NCBI GenBank assembly: GCA_958431225.1
Contig: OY288107.1
Coordinates: forward strand, 372,001-436,000
DNA length: 64,000 bases
Reading direction: 5' to 3'
Source: an uncultured Alphaproteobacteria bacterium
Lineage (GTDB): Bacteria; Pseudomonadota; Alphaproteobacteria; Puniceispirillales; UBA1172
Both the position numbers and the translations under genes were made by a program. Below the pieces are notes generated by a model. The model worked only from the letters and a program-made list of their open reading frames with translations. It was not told the origin of the DNA and made no database searches. Below are positions 1 through 7,626 of this stretch, in pieces (position 1 is the first letter of the stretch; each line of letters starts with the position of its first letter).

Positions 1-258
1 TTCCTGTTCTCTTTCCACCTCCCCCACCAGCAATTCGCCCGAAAACCAGCCCCCACAAACAGCGATATTATGCTTATGCAAAAGCGGTGCGAGCGCGTCC
101 ATATCCATAGGAAAACGCTGTCCGGTTTCCATGCCAGTCAGCCCCGCCTCCGCCGCTTGGCGCAAACATTCATCAAGGCTCACATCATCCGAAAGCGATT
201 CAAGGTCATCATTCCACCACGCCACCGGCGAGATACCTAATTTGGCTTTAAGGCTCAT
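1..258 (-). CDS. iolE: Myo-inosose-2 dehydratase IolE (partial, N-terminal part)
   Basis: The first 86 residues are present; the rest lies beyond the left edge. IolE dehydrates 2-keto-myo-inositol (scyllo-inosose) to the trihydroxycyclohexane dione that IolD then opens. The N-terminus carries phrases I recognise from the family: GISPVAWWNDDL near residue 9, LSDDVSLDECLRQAAEAG near residue 21, then GMETGQRFPMD and CGGWFSGELL, as expected for a TIM-barrel sugar-phosphate-isomerase-like fold. Its ATG shares four bases (ATGA) with the iolD stop, so the two are translated as a coupled pair in the inositol catabolic operon. Identification is strong despite truncation. Confidence 0.9.
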   Translation of the reverse strand, partial: MSLKAKLGISPVAWWNDDLESLSDDVSLDECLRQAAEAGLTGMETGQRFPMDMDALAPLLHKHNIAVCGGWFSGELLVGEVEREQE

Positions 259-2129
259 ATTCCAATCCTCTGTTTTTTGCGGAATGTTTCTTGGGTTTTG
301 CGCGCCTTGACGACGCTTTTGCGGGGCGAGATTTCTGGTACGCCCACATACCAATCTGCCCCCCCGGGCGTCCAACTATACGCATCGGTTGCAATGCTAA
401 TCACGGTGGTGCGGTCAGTGGTTTCTGCCCAAGCCATCGCTTCTTCTAGCTCCGCTAAATTTTCCACATGCCGTGCCGCCGCCCCCATGGCTTCGGCGTG
501 TTTAGCAAAATCCACGTGCGGTACATTTTCGCCATCAACAACACGGCTATCTTTGAGCAGATTATTGAAACCAACCCCGCCCATCCCTGTCTGCAAGCGA
601 TTGATAACCGCAAAACCGCCATTATCACAGACAATCACAATCATCTTCAACCCCGAAATGACCGACGAATGAATGTCCGAATTCATCATCATATACGAGC
701 CATCCCCGACCATAACAATCGGCGTCCCCGCCTTACCCCCCGCCTTATTTTGAAGTGCCAGCGCGTGTCCCCACCCCCCAGCAATCTCATAACCCATACA
801 CGAATAACCGAATTCGCAATCAAAACTATGGGGCGATTTGCACCGCCAATTTTTGATGGTCTCACCGGGCAAGCCCCCCGCCGCCGTGACCATCACATCT
901 TCGGGCTTTGCCATCCTATTGACGACCCCGACCACTTGTGCGTAGCTTGGGTGTTGTTGATTGGTGGGGGCTTGTCCCGCATCCACGAGCGCGTTCCATT
1001 CCTTATACCACGCTTGCGCTTCGCTCATACGTGCGGGGGGTGCTGTCCAAGTGCCAAGTGCCGCATCCAGCGCATTGAGCGATTCCAACGCATCCCCCAC
1101 CACTGCAACCGCACGATGCTTAGACGCATCAAAGCGCGCGGCATTGATATGGATAAAGCGCGCATTTTTGGGGAAAGCCGTCCATGAACCCGTAGTAAAA
1201 TCCTGCAAACGTGTGCCGATAGCAAGCACCACATCCGCCGATTCCGCACAATGACGGGCGGCTTCGGTGCCTTCAATGCCCATGGCGCCAACATAGACGG
1301 CATTATCATGGCAAACCGCGCCCTTGCCAGCGATGGTTTCTGCCATAGGGATGCCGCGTTTTTTGGCAAAAGCGGCAAGCGCGTCCTCAGCCCCCGAATA
1401 ACGCACCCCGCCTCCTGAGATAATGAGAGGCTTTTTGGCTTTACTCAAAACTTCCACCGCCGCCGCTACCTGTTCAAGTGCGGGGCGGGGGCGCGGGATG
1501 ACCCATGTTTTTTCTTCAAAAAATTCCAACGGATAATCATAGGCAAGTTCTTGCGTGTCTTGCGGAATCGCGATAAAGGCCGGGCCGCAATCCGCCGGGT
1601 CAAGCATCATCGCCACCGCCTGCGGCAAGGATTGGATGATTTGCGCCGGATGCACAATGCGGTCCCAATAGCGCGACACCGCCTTAAAACTATCATTCAC
1701 CGTGGTGGATGGCGCGCCAAAATGTTCCACCTGTTGCAACACCGGGTCGGGCAGACGATTGACGTAAGTATCCCCCGCAATCAACAGCACCGGCAGGCGA
1801 TTCGCATGCGCCACCGCCGCCGCCGTCACCATATTGGTTGCGCCGGGCCCTACCGATGAGGTCGCAATCATAATCTGGCGGCGTTTTTTGGCTTTGGCAT
1901 AGGCGACTGCCGCTAGTGCCATAGATTGTTCATTCTGCCCGCGCCAAGTGGGGAGTTGGTCTTGCACACGTTCCAATGCCTCGCCAAGGCAGGTCACATT
2001 GCCATGCCCAAAAATGGCGAAAACCCCGGCAAATAGAGGCACACGCGCGCCATCAATTTCCGTATATTGGGCAGAAAGATAGCGAACAAAAGCCTGCGCC
2101 ATGGTCAAGCGCACAATATCTGCACTCAT
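255..2129 (-). CDS. iolD: 3D-(3,5/4)-trihydroxycyclohexane-1,2-dione acylhydrolase IolD
   Basis: Thiamine-diphosphate enzyme that hydrolytically opens the cyclic dione of the inositol pathway to 5-deoxyglucuronate; cytosolic. The 624-residue length is usual. An acetolactate-synthase-like layout is visible: an N-terminal domain with FGHGNV (about residue 40) and the RGQNEQSMA segment holding the conserved ThDP-activating glutamate, a middle domain, and a C-terminal ThDP/Mg site with VGDGSYMMMNSDI followed by CDNGGF. I chose the ATG at 2129 because AGGGGAGG sits eight bases before it. A longer reading from 2180 adds a repetitive, unlikely leader (IIISPIIIS). It is coupled to iolE and divergent from the iolG homologue. 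IolB and IolC are not in the window. Confidence 0.95.
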   Translation of the reverse strand: MSADIVRLTMAQAFVRYLSAQYTEIDGARVPLFAGVFAIFGHGNVTCLGEALERVQDQLPTWRGQNEQSMALAAVAYAKAKKRRQIMIATSSVGPGATNMVTAAAVAHANRLPVLLIAGDTYVNRLPDPVLQQVEHFGAPSTTVNDSFKAVSRYWDRIVHPAQIIQSLPQAVAMMLDPADCGPAFIAIPQDTQELAYDYPLEFFEEKTWVIPRPRPALEQVAAAVEVLSKAKKPLIISGGGVRYSGAEDALAAFAKKRGIPMAETIAGKGAVCHDNAVYVGAMGIEGTEAARHCAESADVVLAIGTRLQDFTTGSWTAFPKNARFIHINAARFDASKHRAVAVVGDALESLNALDAALGTWTAPPARMSEAQAWYKEWNALVDAGQAPTNQQHPSYAQVVGVVNRMAKPEDVMVTAAGGLPGETIKNWRCKSPHSFDCEFGYSCMGYEIAGGWGHALALQNKAGGKAGTPIVMVGDGSYMMMNSDIHSSVISGLKMIVIVCDNGGFAVINRLQTGMGGVGFNNLLKDSRVVDGENVPHVDFAKHAEAMGAAARHVENLAELEEAMAWAETTDRTTVISIATDAYSWTPGGADWYVGVPEISPRKSVVKARKTQETFRKKQRIGI

Positions 2130-2148
2130 GCCGTTTTCCTCCCCTAAT

Positions 2149-2178
2149 GAAATGATTATTGGCGAAATGATTATTGAC
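2149..2178. repeat. 15-bp tandem duplication upstream of iolD
   Basis: Two head-to-tail copies of a 15-bp unit beginning GAAATGATTATT (2149-2163 and 2164-2178) differ at one position only. They lie in the iolD/iolG divergent intergenic region, just upstream of the iolD ribosome-binding site. They could be a duplicated regulatory half-site or plain replication slippage; the sequence does not decide. Confidence 0.7.
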
Positions 2179-2198
2179 ATTTAATACAATTTCAACGA

Positions 2199-2210
2199 TT
2201 GTTGCAACAA
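2199..2210. promoter_or_regulatory. Perfect 12-bp palindrome in the iolD/iolG divergent region
   Basis: TTGTTGCAACAA is self-complementary and lies between the divergent iolD and iolG-type genes, about 20 bases before the likely iolG start. Its size and place suit an operator for a LacI- or RpiR-type inositol regulator, none of which is encoded in the window. The function is inferred from position and symmetry only. Confidence 0.4.
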
Positions 2211-2228
2211 CAAAATGCGGAGGGAAAA

Positions 2229-3230
2229 TTGACACGAATTTCTGTGCTAGGTTGTGGGCGGATTGGGCGCATGCACGCGGATAATATCGCGGCGCATCCA
2301 CGCGCAAAATTGTCAGGGGTTTATGACCCCGACAACGCCGCCGCCGATGCGACAGCAAGCAAGCATGGGGTGACTAAATTTGCCTCGGCAGAATCGGCGA
2401 TTACGGGGGCTGATGCGGTGCTGATTGCAACGCCAACAGCGACGCATATTGACCTGCTCGCGCTTTGCCTTGAGGCAGAAAAACCGGTGCTTTGTGAAAA
2501 GCCGATTGACCTTTCGTTAGAGCGCGTCAATGCTTTTCGTGCGCGCCTTACTGACACGGATATACCGATCATGTTGGGCTTTGTGCGGCGTTTTGACCCG
2601 GGACACGCCGCCTGCCAGAAAGCACGGGCGGACGGCACTATTGGCGCGCTACATCAAGTCACCATCACCTCCCGCGACCCGGGGCTACCTTCGGATGATT
2701 ACATCAAAACCTCGGGGGGCATTTTCCGCGATATGACCATTCACGACCTTGATCTCGCGCGTTTTATGTTGGGGGAGGAAATTGCTGAGGTTTTTGTTGT
2801 CGCCTCGCGCCTCGTCAAGCCGAGCCTGATGCAAGCGTGTGATGATTACGACACCGCTATCATAACCATGAAAACCGCAAGCGATAAGCAATGCGTCATC
2901 ACCAATTCGCGTGAAGCCGTCTATGGTTATGACCAACGCGTTGAGTTGCTAGGCACAAAAGGCATGGTGGTTTCGGACAATTATCATAATCACAATATGC
3001 GGGCTTATCTAGCGCATGAGACCAATATCTCTGCGCCTTTGCAGAATTTTTTCATTGAACGCTACGCGACTGCGTTTAATCTTGAAATTGATTATTTTAT
3101 TGATGCGATTGAAACGGGTGCGCCGGTGCCGGTGGGTTTTGAAGATGGGCGCTTGGCGCTTTTGCTTGCCGATGCCTGTTTGCTGTCGGCAAAAGAGGGA
3201 CGCGTGGTCAAAATTAACGAAATGGAGTGA
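2229..3230 (+). CDS. iolG: Inositol 2-dehydrogenase-type oxidoreductase (Gfo/Idh/MocA)
   Basis: NAD-dependent oxidation of myo-inositol (or an isomer) to 2-keto-inositol, the first pathway step. The Rossmann motif GCGRIGRMHADN is at residues 8-19, CEKPIDL carries the catalytic lysine, and DMTIHDLDLARF supplies the family's Asp/His pair. The 333-residue length is normal. The start is taken as TTG at 2229, preceded by GGAGGG with short spacing; an in-frame TTG at 2199 would place the start inside the palindrome. Because it diverges from iolD, shared regulation is likely. It could act on scyllo- or chiro-inositol instead, since family specificity cannot be read from sequence. Confidence 0.88.
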   Translation: MTRISVLGCGRIGRMHADNIAAHPRAKLSGVYDPDNAAADATASKHGVTKFASAESAITGADAVLIATPTATHIDLLALCLEAEKPVLCEKPIDLSLERVNAFRARLTDTDIPIMLGFVRRFDPGHAACQKARADGTIGALHQVTITSRDPGLPSDDYIKTSGGIFRDMTIHDLDLARFMLGEEIAEVFVVASRLVKPSLMQACDDYDTAIITMKTASDKQCVITNSREAVYGYDQRVELLGTKGMVVSDNYHNHNMRAYLAHETNISAPLQNFFIERYATAFNLEIDYFIDAIETGAPVPVGFEDGRLALLLADACLLSAKEGRVVKINEME

Positions 3231-3233
3231 GTT

Positions 3234-4664
3234 ATGTATAATAAATTTGGACTTTTTATCGGCGGTGCGTGGGTTAAGGGCGGCAAGGAGGCAGAAGTAT
3301 TTTCTCCGGTAAGCGAAAAATCCCTCGGCATCGTTGCGGCGGCGGATGCCGAAGATACTGCAACCGCGATTGATGGGGCGGCGGATGCGCTCGGCGCACT
3401 GCATGATATGGGCGGGTTTGGGCGTGCGGATGCGCTCCATAAAGCCGCCGATGAAATGCTGAAACGCGGCGATGAGGCGGCGGTGATGATTTCCACCGAA
3501 ACCGGCAAACCGCTAGCCCAAGCCACCCGCGAATGGGGGTTAGCCTATGATCAGTTGCGTTGGTATGCCGAAGAAGCACGGCGCATTTACGGACGCACCA
3601 TTGAAAGCCGCGCCCCGGGCGGACGCTTTGAGGTTACCCGTGAGGCGGTGGGGGTTGTCGGCGCATTTACCGCATGGAACTTCCCCGCCGTGCTACCAGC
3701 GCGCAAATTAGCCCCTGCCCTAGCGGCGGGATGTTCGGTGGTGTTGCGTCCATCTTCACAGACCCCGGGTTCGGCGATGGTGGTGGTGGATTGCTTGCGC
3801 GCCGGCGGCTTTCCCGATGGTGCGATAAATCTAGTGGTCGGCTCTACTGCGGATACTTATGATGTGGTGATGGCGGATAAGCGGGTGCGTAAAGTTTCCT
3901 TGACGGGTTCCACACGTGTCGGGCAACAAATGCTCCGCGATGCGGCGGCAACTGTGAAATCGGTGTCCATGGAATTGGGCGGTAATGCGCCGCTTATCGT
4001 TTATGATGATGCTGACCTTGACGCTTTGCTTGATGTGACTGCGGCATCAAAATACGCGAATTGCGGGCAAGTTTGCGTCACGCCTGACCGCTTTTTCATC
4101 CATGATAGCCTGCATGATGCGTTCGTTGAAGGTTTTGTTGCACGCGCATCGCAAATCAAATTGGGCGATGGGCTAGATGCGGATACGGGCATGGGCCCCC
4201 TCATCAACGGGCAACGGCTTGAGGCGATTGATGCGGTGGTGCAAGCTGCGGTGGGTGATGGCGCAAGCATCGCGCATGGGGGCAAGCGCGCGGCAGGGTT
4301 CAATGCCGGGCATTTCTATGAGCCAACAATCCTCACCGATGTAGAAGATTCTATGCAGGTTTTTGCCGAGGAAAATTTCGGTCCGGTGGCGGCAATCACG
4401 CGCTTTAAGGATGAAGACGAAGTATTGGCGCGCGCCAACAATTCTACCATGGGATTGGCGGCGTATGCTTTTACCGCCGACCCAAGCCGTGCGCGCCGTG
4501 CGGTCGCACAACTCAAATCGGGCATGGTGGGCATCAATGCCTATGCACTAGCGGCATCCGAAGCACCTTTCGGGGGCATCAATTTTTCGGGCATGGGACG
4601 TGAAGGCGGTGCCGAGGGCATTGAAGATTACCTTGATACCAAACTTGCCCAAATCGTATTTTAA
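3234..4664 (+). CDS. NAD(P)-dependent aldehyde dehydrogenase
   Basis: ALDH-superfamily enzyme of 476 residues that oxidises an aldehyde to its acid in the cytosol. Seen: the cofactor-site tryptophan motif TAWNFPAVLPARKLAPALA (about residues 144-162), LTGSTRVGQ, the general-base glutamate in SMELGGNAP and the nucleophilic cysteine in NCGQVCVTP. It begins three bases after the iolG stop and precedes an aldolase gene. Expected substrates are therefore succinate-, malonate- or tartronate-type semialdehydes or glycolaldehyde from sugar-acid cleavage. It lacks the features of the CoA-acylating IolA/MmsA that I would look for, so an IolA role is not proposed. The stop codon lies in a 17-bp tandem duplication. 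Confidence 0.88.
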   Translation: MYNKFGLFIGGAWVKGGKEAEVFSPVSEKSLGIVAAADAEDTATAIDGAADALGALHDMGGFGRADALHKAADEMLKRGDEAAVMISTETGKPLAQATREWGLAYDQLRWYAEEARRIYGRTIESRAPGGRFEVTREAVGVVGAFTAWNFPAVLPARKLAPALAAGCSVVLRPSSQTPGSAMVVVDCLRAGGFPDGAINLVVGSTADTYDVVMADKRVRKVSLTGSTRVGQQMLRDAAATVKSVSMELGGNAPLIVYDDADLDALLDVTAASKYANCGQVCVTPDRFFIHDSLHDAFVEGFVARASQIKLGDGLDADTGMGPLINGQRLEAIDAVVQAAVGDGASIAHGGKRAAGFNAGHFYEPTILTDVEDSMQVFAEENFGPVAAITRFKDEDEVLARANNSTMGLAAYAFTADPSRARRAVAQLKSGMVGINAYALAASEAPFGGINFSGMGREGGAEGIEDYLDTKLAQIVF

Positions 4665-4683
4665 GGCAAATCGTATTTTAAGG
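4650..4683. repeat. Perfect 17-bp tandem duplication at the ALDH stop/aldolase RBS
   Basis: The 17-bp unit starting CAAATCGTATTTTAAGG occurs at 4650-4666 and again at 4667-4683 with no mismatch. Copy one contains the TAA of the aldehyde dehydrogenase. Copy two supplies the AAGG of the aldolase ribosome-binding site (AAGGAGAG). The perfect identity points to a recent slippage event. Confidence 0.95.
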
Positions 4684-4688
4684 AGAGC

Positions 4689-5498
4689 ATGATGGGCATT
4701 AACAAAGTCAAAGCAATGTGGGCGGCGGGGCAACCTGTTCTGCATGGCTGGTGTTCTATCGGCAGCCCTTTCACCGCCGAGATTATGGCGGCGCAAGGCT
4801 ATGATGCGATTTCCATTGATATGCAACATGGCGCGCTGGATTATTCGGCGTTTCTGCCGATGGCACAAGCGATGCGCGCGAGTGGGGTGACAATAGGGGC
4901 GCGGGTGCCGTGGCTTGACCCTGCCGCCATTATGAAAGCCCTAGATGGCGGTGCGCTCAACATTATCTGCCCGATGATAAACACAGCCGACCAAGCCGCC
5001 GAATTTGTCAGCTATATGCGCTACCCCCCGCAAGGACAGCGCAGTTTCGGACCAACGCGCGCCGGCTTTGCCATGGCGGGATATAGCACGCCGATGAATG
5101 ATGAAGTCCTAGCCCTAGCGATGATTGAAACCGCCGAGGGTGTCGCCAATTTAGAAGCCATCGCCGCGACGCCGGGGCTTAATGGCATTTATGTGGGACC
5201 TGCCGATTTGACTTTGGGAACACAAGAGGGACGTCTGCCCCCGGGCTTTGACCGCGAAGAAGCTGAGATGGTGGAAATCATTCAGCGCATCGCTAAGGTT
5301 TGCGTCGCTAATGGCATCAACGCTTGCCTGCATTGTGGCACCCCCGAATATGCGGCACGGGCGCTTGAATGGGGCTATAGCCTCACCACGGTTTCGGGGG
5401 ATTCGCGTCTATTGGCTGGGGCGGCAGGGGCAAGCGTCAAACGTTTCCGCGAACTCACCGGCACCAAAGCACAGAAAACAACCGAAGGAGGCTACTGA
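4689..5498 (+). CDS. HpcH/HpaI-family aldolase (2-keto-3-deoxy acid aldolase)
   Basis: Class II, metal-dependent pyruvate aldolase of 269 residues. Relatives (GarL, HpaI, YfaU) cleave 2-keto-3-deoxy sugar acids to pyruvate plus an aldehyde. Seen in order: IDMQHGALD with the family histidine (about residue 45), ARVPW with the catalytic arginine (about 73), AMIETAEG with a metal-binding glutamate and VGPADLTLG with a metal-binding aspartate. AAGGAGAG precedes the ATG; a second ATG follows at once. It lies between an aldehyde dehydrogenase and a 2-hydroxyacid dehydrogenase, both plausible users of its products. Its exact substrate (ketodeoxy-aldarate, -rhamnonate or -pentonate) cannot be read. 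Confidence 0.9.
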   Translation: MMGINKVKAMWAAGQPVLHGWCSIGSPFTAEIMAAQGYDAISIDMQHGALDYSAFLPMAQAMRASGVTIGARVPWLDPAAIMKALDGGALNIICPMINTADQAAEFVSYMRYPPQGQRSFGPTRAGFAMAGYSTPMNDEVLALAMIETAEGVANLEAIAATPGLNGIYVGPADLTLGTQEGRLPPGFDREEAEMVEIIQRIAKVCVANGINACLHCGTPEYAARALEWGYSLTTVSGDSRLLAGAAGASVKRFRELTGTKAQKTTEGGY

Positions 5499-6460
5499 TG
5501 CCGCATGTGGTGGTTGGCGGCCCGTTGCATCCCTCGGGGCGACAGGTGTTAGATACGGCGGCAGATGTCAGCGTCACCTATATTGATGTGACGAGCGAGG
5601 AAAGCCTTGTCGCCGAAATCGCTAATGCCGATGCGGTGCTTTTGCGTACGCAACCCGTATCAGAGCCGACGATTGCGCTAGGCAAAAATGTCAAAATCTA
5701 TTCGCGCCATGGGGTCGGGTATGATGCGGTGGATGTTGATGCGCTCAATCGGCGCGGCATTGCGCTAGCGGTGTGCGGTGATGTCAATTCTACCACGGTG
5801 GCGGAACACGCATCAATGCTGATTCTGGGGGCGTGTAAGCGCATTTTGCGCGGCGATGCGGCGGTGCGTGGGGGGGATTGGGAATGGCGCAACAGGCTTG
5901 AGGGGCGCGATATTCGCGGGCGCAATCTTTTGCAATTCGGCTATGGGCGTATCGGGCGGCATATCGGGGCGCGCATGCAAGTATTTGGCATGAATATCCG
6001 CGCCTATGACCCTTATCTGATGCAAGCGGGCTGGCCCAAAGATGGCGTTACCGGCGTTGAAAACCTAGACGAAGCGTTGCAATGGGCGGATGTCATTTCC
6101 TTTTCCATTCCCCATAAGGGCGCGCCTTTGATTGGCGGGGCGGAACTGGCAAAGATGCGCGATGGCGTGGTTTTGGTGAATACAGCACGCGGCGGGATTA
6201 TCGACCAAACGGCACTAGTCAATGCCCTCAAAAGCGGTAAGGTTAGCGCGGCGGGGCTTGATGTTTTTGCAGAAGAACCTATGCCCGACAACAACCCGCT
6301 TAAAGGTTTTGACCAAGTGGTGCTGTCCCCGCATATCGGCGGGCTGACCCAAGATGCCGCCGCGCGCATGGCAATTTCTAGCGCCGAGAATATTGTCAAT
6401 TTCTTCAACGGCACGATTGACCATACGCTGATTGTCAACCGCGAGCAGATCCATGCCTGA
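5498..6460 (+). CDS. D-isomer-specific 2-hydroxyacid dehydrogenase
   Basis: NAD(P)-dependent interconversion of a 2-keto acid and a D-2-hydroxy acid; 320 residues. Seen: the nucleotide motif GYGRIGRHIG (about residue 148), the substrate arginine in NTARGGIIDQ, the glutamate in DVFAEEP and the catalytic histidine in SPHIGGLTQDA, which is the complete R-E-H triad of the SerA/GhrA superfamily. It begins in a TGATG overlap with the aldolase, so it probably reduces glyoxylate, hydroxypyruvate or another small keto acid from the same pathway. A housekeeping SerA role is unlikely because the C-terminal ACT domain is absent and the context is catabolic. Confidence 0.87.
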   Translation: MPHVVVGGPLHPSGRQVLDTAADVSVTYIDVTSEESLVAEIANADAVLLRTQPVSEPTIALGKNVKIYSRHGVGYDAVDVDALNRRGIALAVCGDVNSTTVAEHASMLILGACKRILRGDAAVRGGDWEWRNRLEGRDIRGRNLLQFGYGRIGRHIGARMQVFGMNIRAYDPYLMQAGWPKDGVTGVENLDEALQWADVISFSIPHKGAPLIGGAELAKMRDGVVLVNTARGGIIDQTALVNALKSGKVSAAGLDVFAEEPMPDNNPLKGFDQVVLSPHIGGLTQDAAARMAISSAENIVNFFNGTIDHTLIVNREQIHA

Positions 6461-7574
6461 TGCCAAAACTAAATGCAAAGTCGGGCTGATTGGCACCGGA
6501 TTTATGGGGAGGGCGCACGCTTTTGGCTTCACCAATGCTTGCCGTGTTTTTGACCTGCCTATTGAGGCGGAACTCCACAGCGTCGCCGACATCAACGCCG
6601 CCAATGCCGAAGCCCTAGCCCGCGCCTTTGGCTTTGCGAAACACACCGCCGATTGGACGGATATTATTACCGATGCTGATGTTGATATCGTGTCCATCAC
6701 CGCCCCCAATGCGTTGCATAAGGAAATGGCACTAGCGGCGATAGCGGCGGGCAAGCACGTTTATTGCGAAAAACCCCTAGCACCTCTGGCAACGGACGCC
6801 GAAGAAATGGCAGACGCCGCCGAAGCCGCGCGCATCAAAACCCAAGTCGGTTTCAATTATCTATGCAACCCCATGTTAAAATTGGCGCGCGATATGATTA
6901 CGGATGGTGCGCTTGGGGAAATTCGTGGCTATCGCGGGCTACACGCCGAAGATTTTATGGCATCCCCCGAAGGCACGGCAACATTTCGCATTGACCCAAA
7001 GGGCGGGGGTGCGCTTGCGGATTTGGGCAGCCATGCTCTGGCGACGGCAGAATTTCTGCTCGGTAGCATCAGCGATGTCATGGGGGATTTGGCAACGCAT
7101 CACAGCACCCGCACCGATGCCAAAGGCAATGTGCATAAAATCCAAACCGATGATATAGGGCGCGCTTTTCTGCGTTTTGAAAACGGCGCATCGGGCAGTA
7201 TTGAGGGCAACTGGATTGCGACAGGGCGCAAAATGCAACATGATTTTGAGGTCTATGGTGCCAAAGGCGCGCTGAGTTTCAGCCAAGAACGCTTTAACGA
7301 GCTACATTTTTTCACCTTTGATGACCCATCCGGACGCCAAGGTTTCCGCAAAATTGAGGCAGCCCCCGAACACGCACCCTATGGGTTATTCTGCCCCGCC
7401 CCCGGGCATCAGCTCGGCTTTAACGATCTCAAAGCCATTGAGGTTGCCGGGTATGTTTCTGCAATTAACGGCGATGCGCCTGAGCCTTTTAATTTTCGGG
7501 CGGGATTGCGGATTCAAACGCTGGTGGAACGGATTCAACAATCCGCCCGCCAAGGCACTTGGCTGAGGGTTTAA
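6453..7574 (+). CDS. Gfo/Idh/MocA-family sugar oxidoreductase
   Basis: Second family member in the cluster, 373 residues, expected to oxidise a sugar or cyclitol hydroxyl with NAD(P). Seen: GLIGTGFMGRAHAFGF near the N-terminus, CEKPLA with the catalytic lysine (about residue 108) and DLGSHALATAEFLLG, which holds the histidine of the C-terminal domain. The ATG at 6453 overlaps the preceding stop by eight bases; an in-frame TTG at 6432 is less likely. It differs clearly from the iolG homologue at 2229, so it is a distinct paralogue, perhaps for another inositol isomer or for the sugar imported by the downstream transporter. Confidence 0.87.
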   Translation: MPDAKTKCKVGLIGTGFMGRAHAFGFTNACRVFDLPIEAELHSVADINAANAEALARAFGFAKHTADWTDIITDADVDIVSITAPNALHKEMALAAIAAGKHVYCEKPLAPLATDAEEMADAAEAARIKTQVGFNYLCNPMLKLARDMITDGALGEIRGYRGLHAEDFMASPEGTATFRIDPKGGGALADLGSHALATAEFLLGSISDVMGDLATHHSTRTDAKGNVHKIQTDDIGRAFLRFENGASGSIEGNWIATGRKMQHDFEVYGAKGALSFSQERFNELHFFTFDDPSGRQGFRKIEAAPEHAPYGLFCPAPGHQLGFNDLKAIEVAGYVSAINGDAPEPFNFRAGLRIQTLVERIQQSARQGTWLRV

Positions 7575-7596
7575 TCGATTTTTTTGTAAAAACATC

Positions 7597-7626
7597 TAGA
7601 CAAGCGAAACATCAGATGTTTATATT
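7597..7626 (+). promoter_or_regulatory. Promoter of the GntR regulator gene
   Basis: TAGACA (7597-7602), an 18-bp spacer and TATATT (7621-7626) match a sigma-70-type promoter moderately well. The -10 directly abuts the first ATG (7627). A transcript would therefore start near 7633, at the second ATG, which would make the message leaderless. The spacer contains the 15-bp operator described separately. Confidence 0.5.
7607..7621. promoter_or_regulatory. GntR-type operator AAACATC-A-GATGTTT
   Basis: A perfect 7-1-7 inverted repeat lies between the -35 and -10 of the regulator's promoter, immediately before its coding sequence. An additional half-site AAACATCT is at 7590-7597. Position and symmetry suggest autorepression by the FadR-type regulator it precedes. 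Binding itself is inferred. Confidence 0.65.

Noticed and set aside
468..1187. Long + strand reading frame opposite iolD
   Set aside because: It is the complement of a strongly conserved ThDP enzyme; the translation is arginine/histidine/proline-rich nonsense with no motif or ribosome-binding site.
3234..4664. Assignment as methylmalonate-semialdehyde dehydrogenase IolA
   Set aside because: Position near iol genes is suggestive, but the motifs around the catalytic cysteine (NCGQVCVTP) are those of general NAD(P) aldehyde dehydrogenases, not the CoA-acylating type as I recall it.
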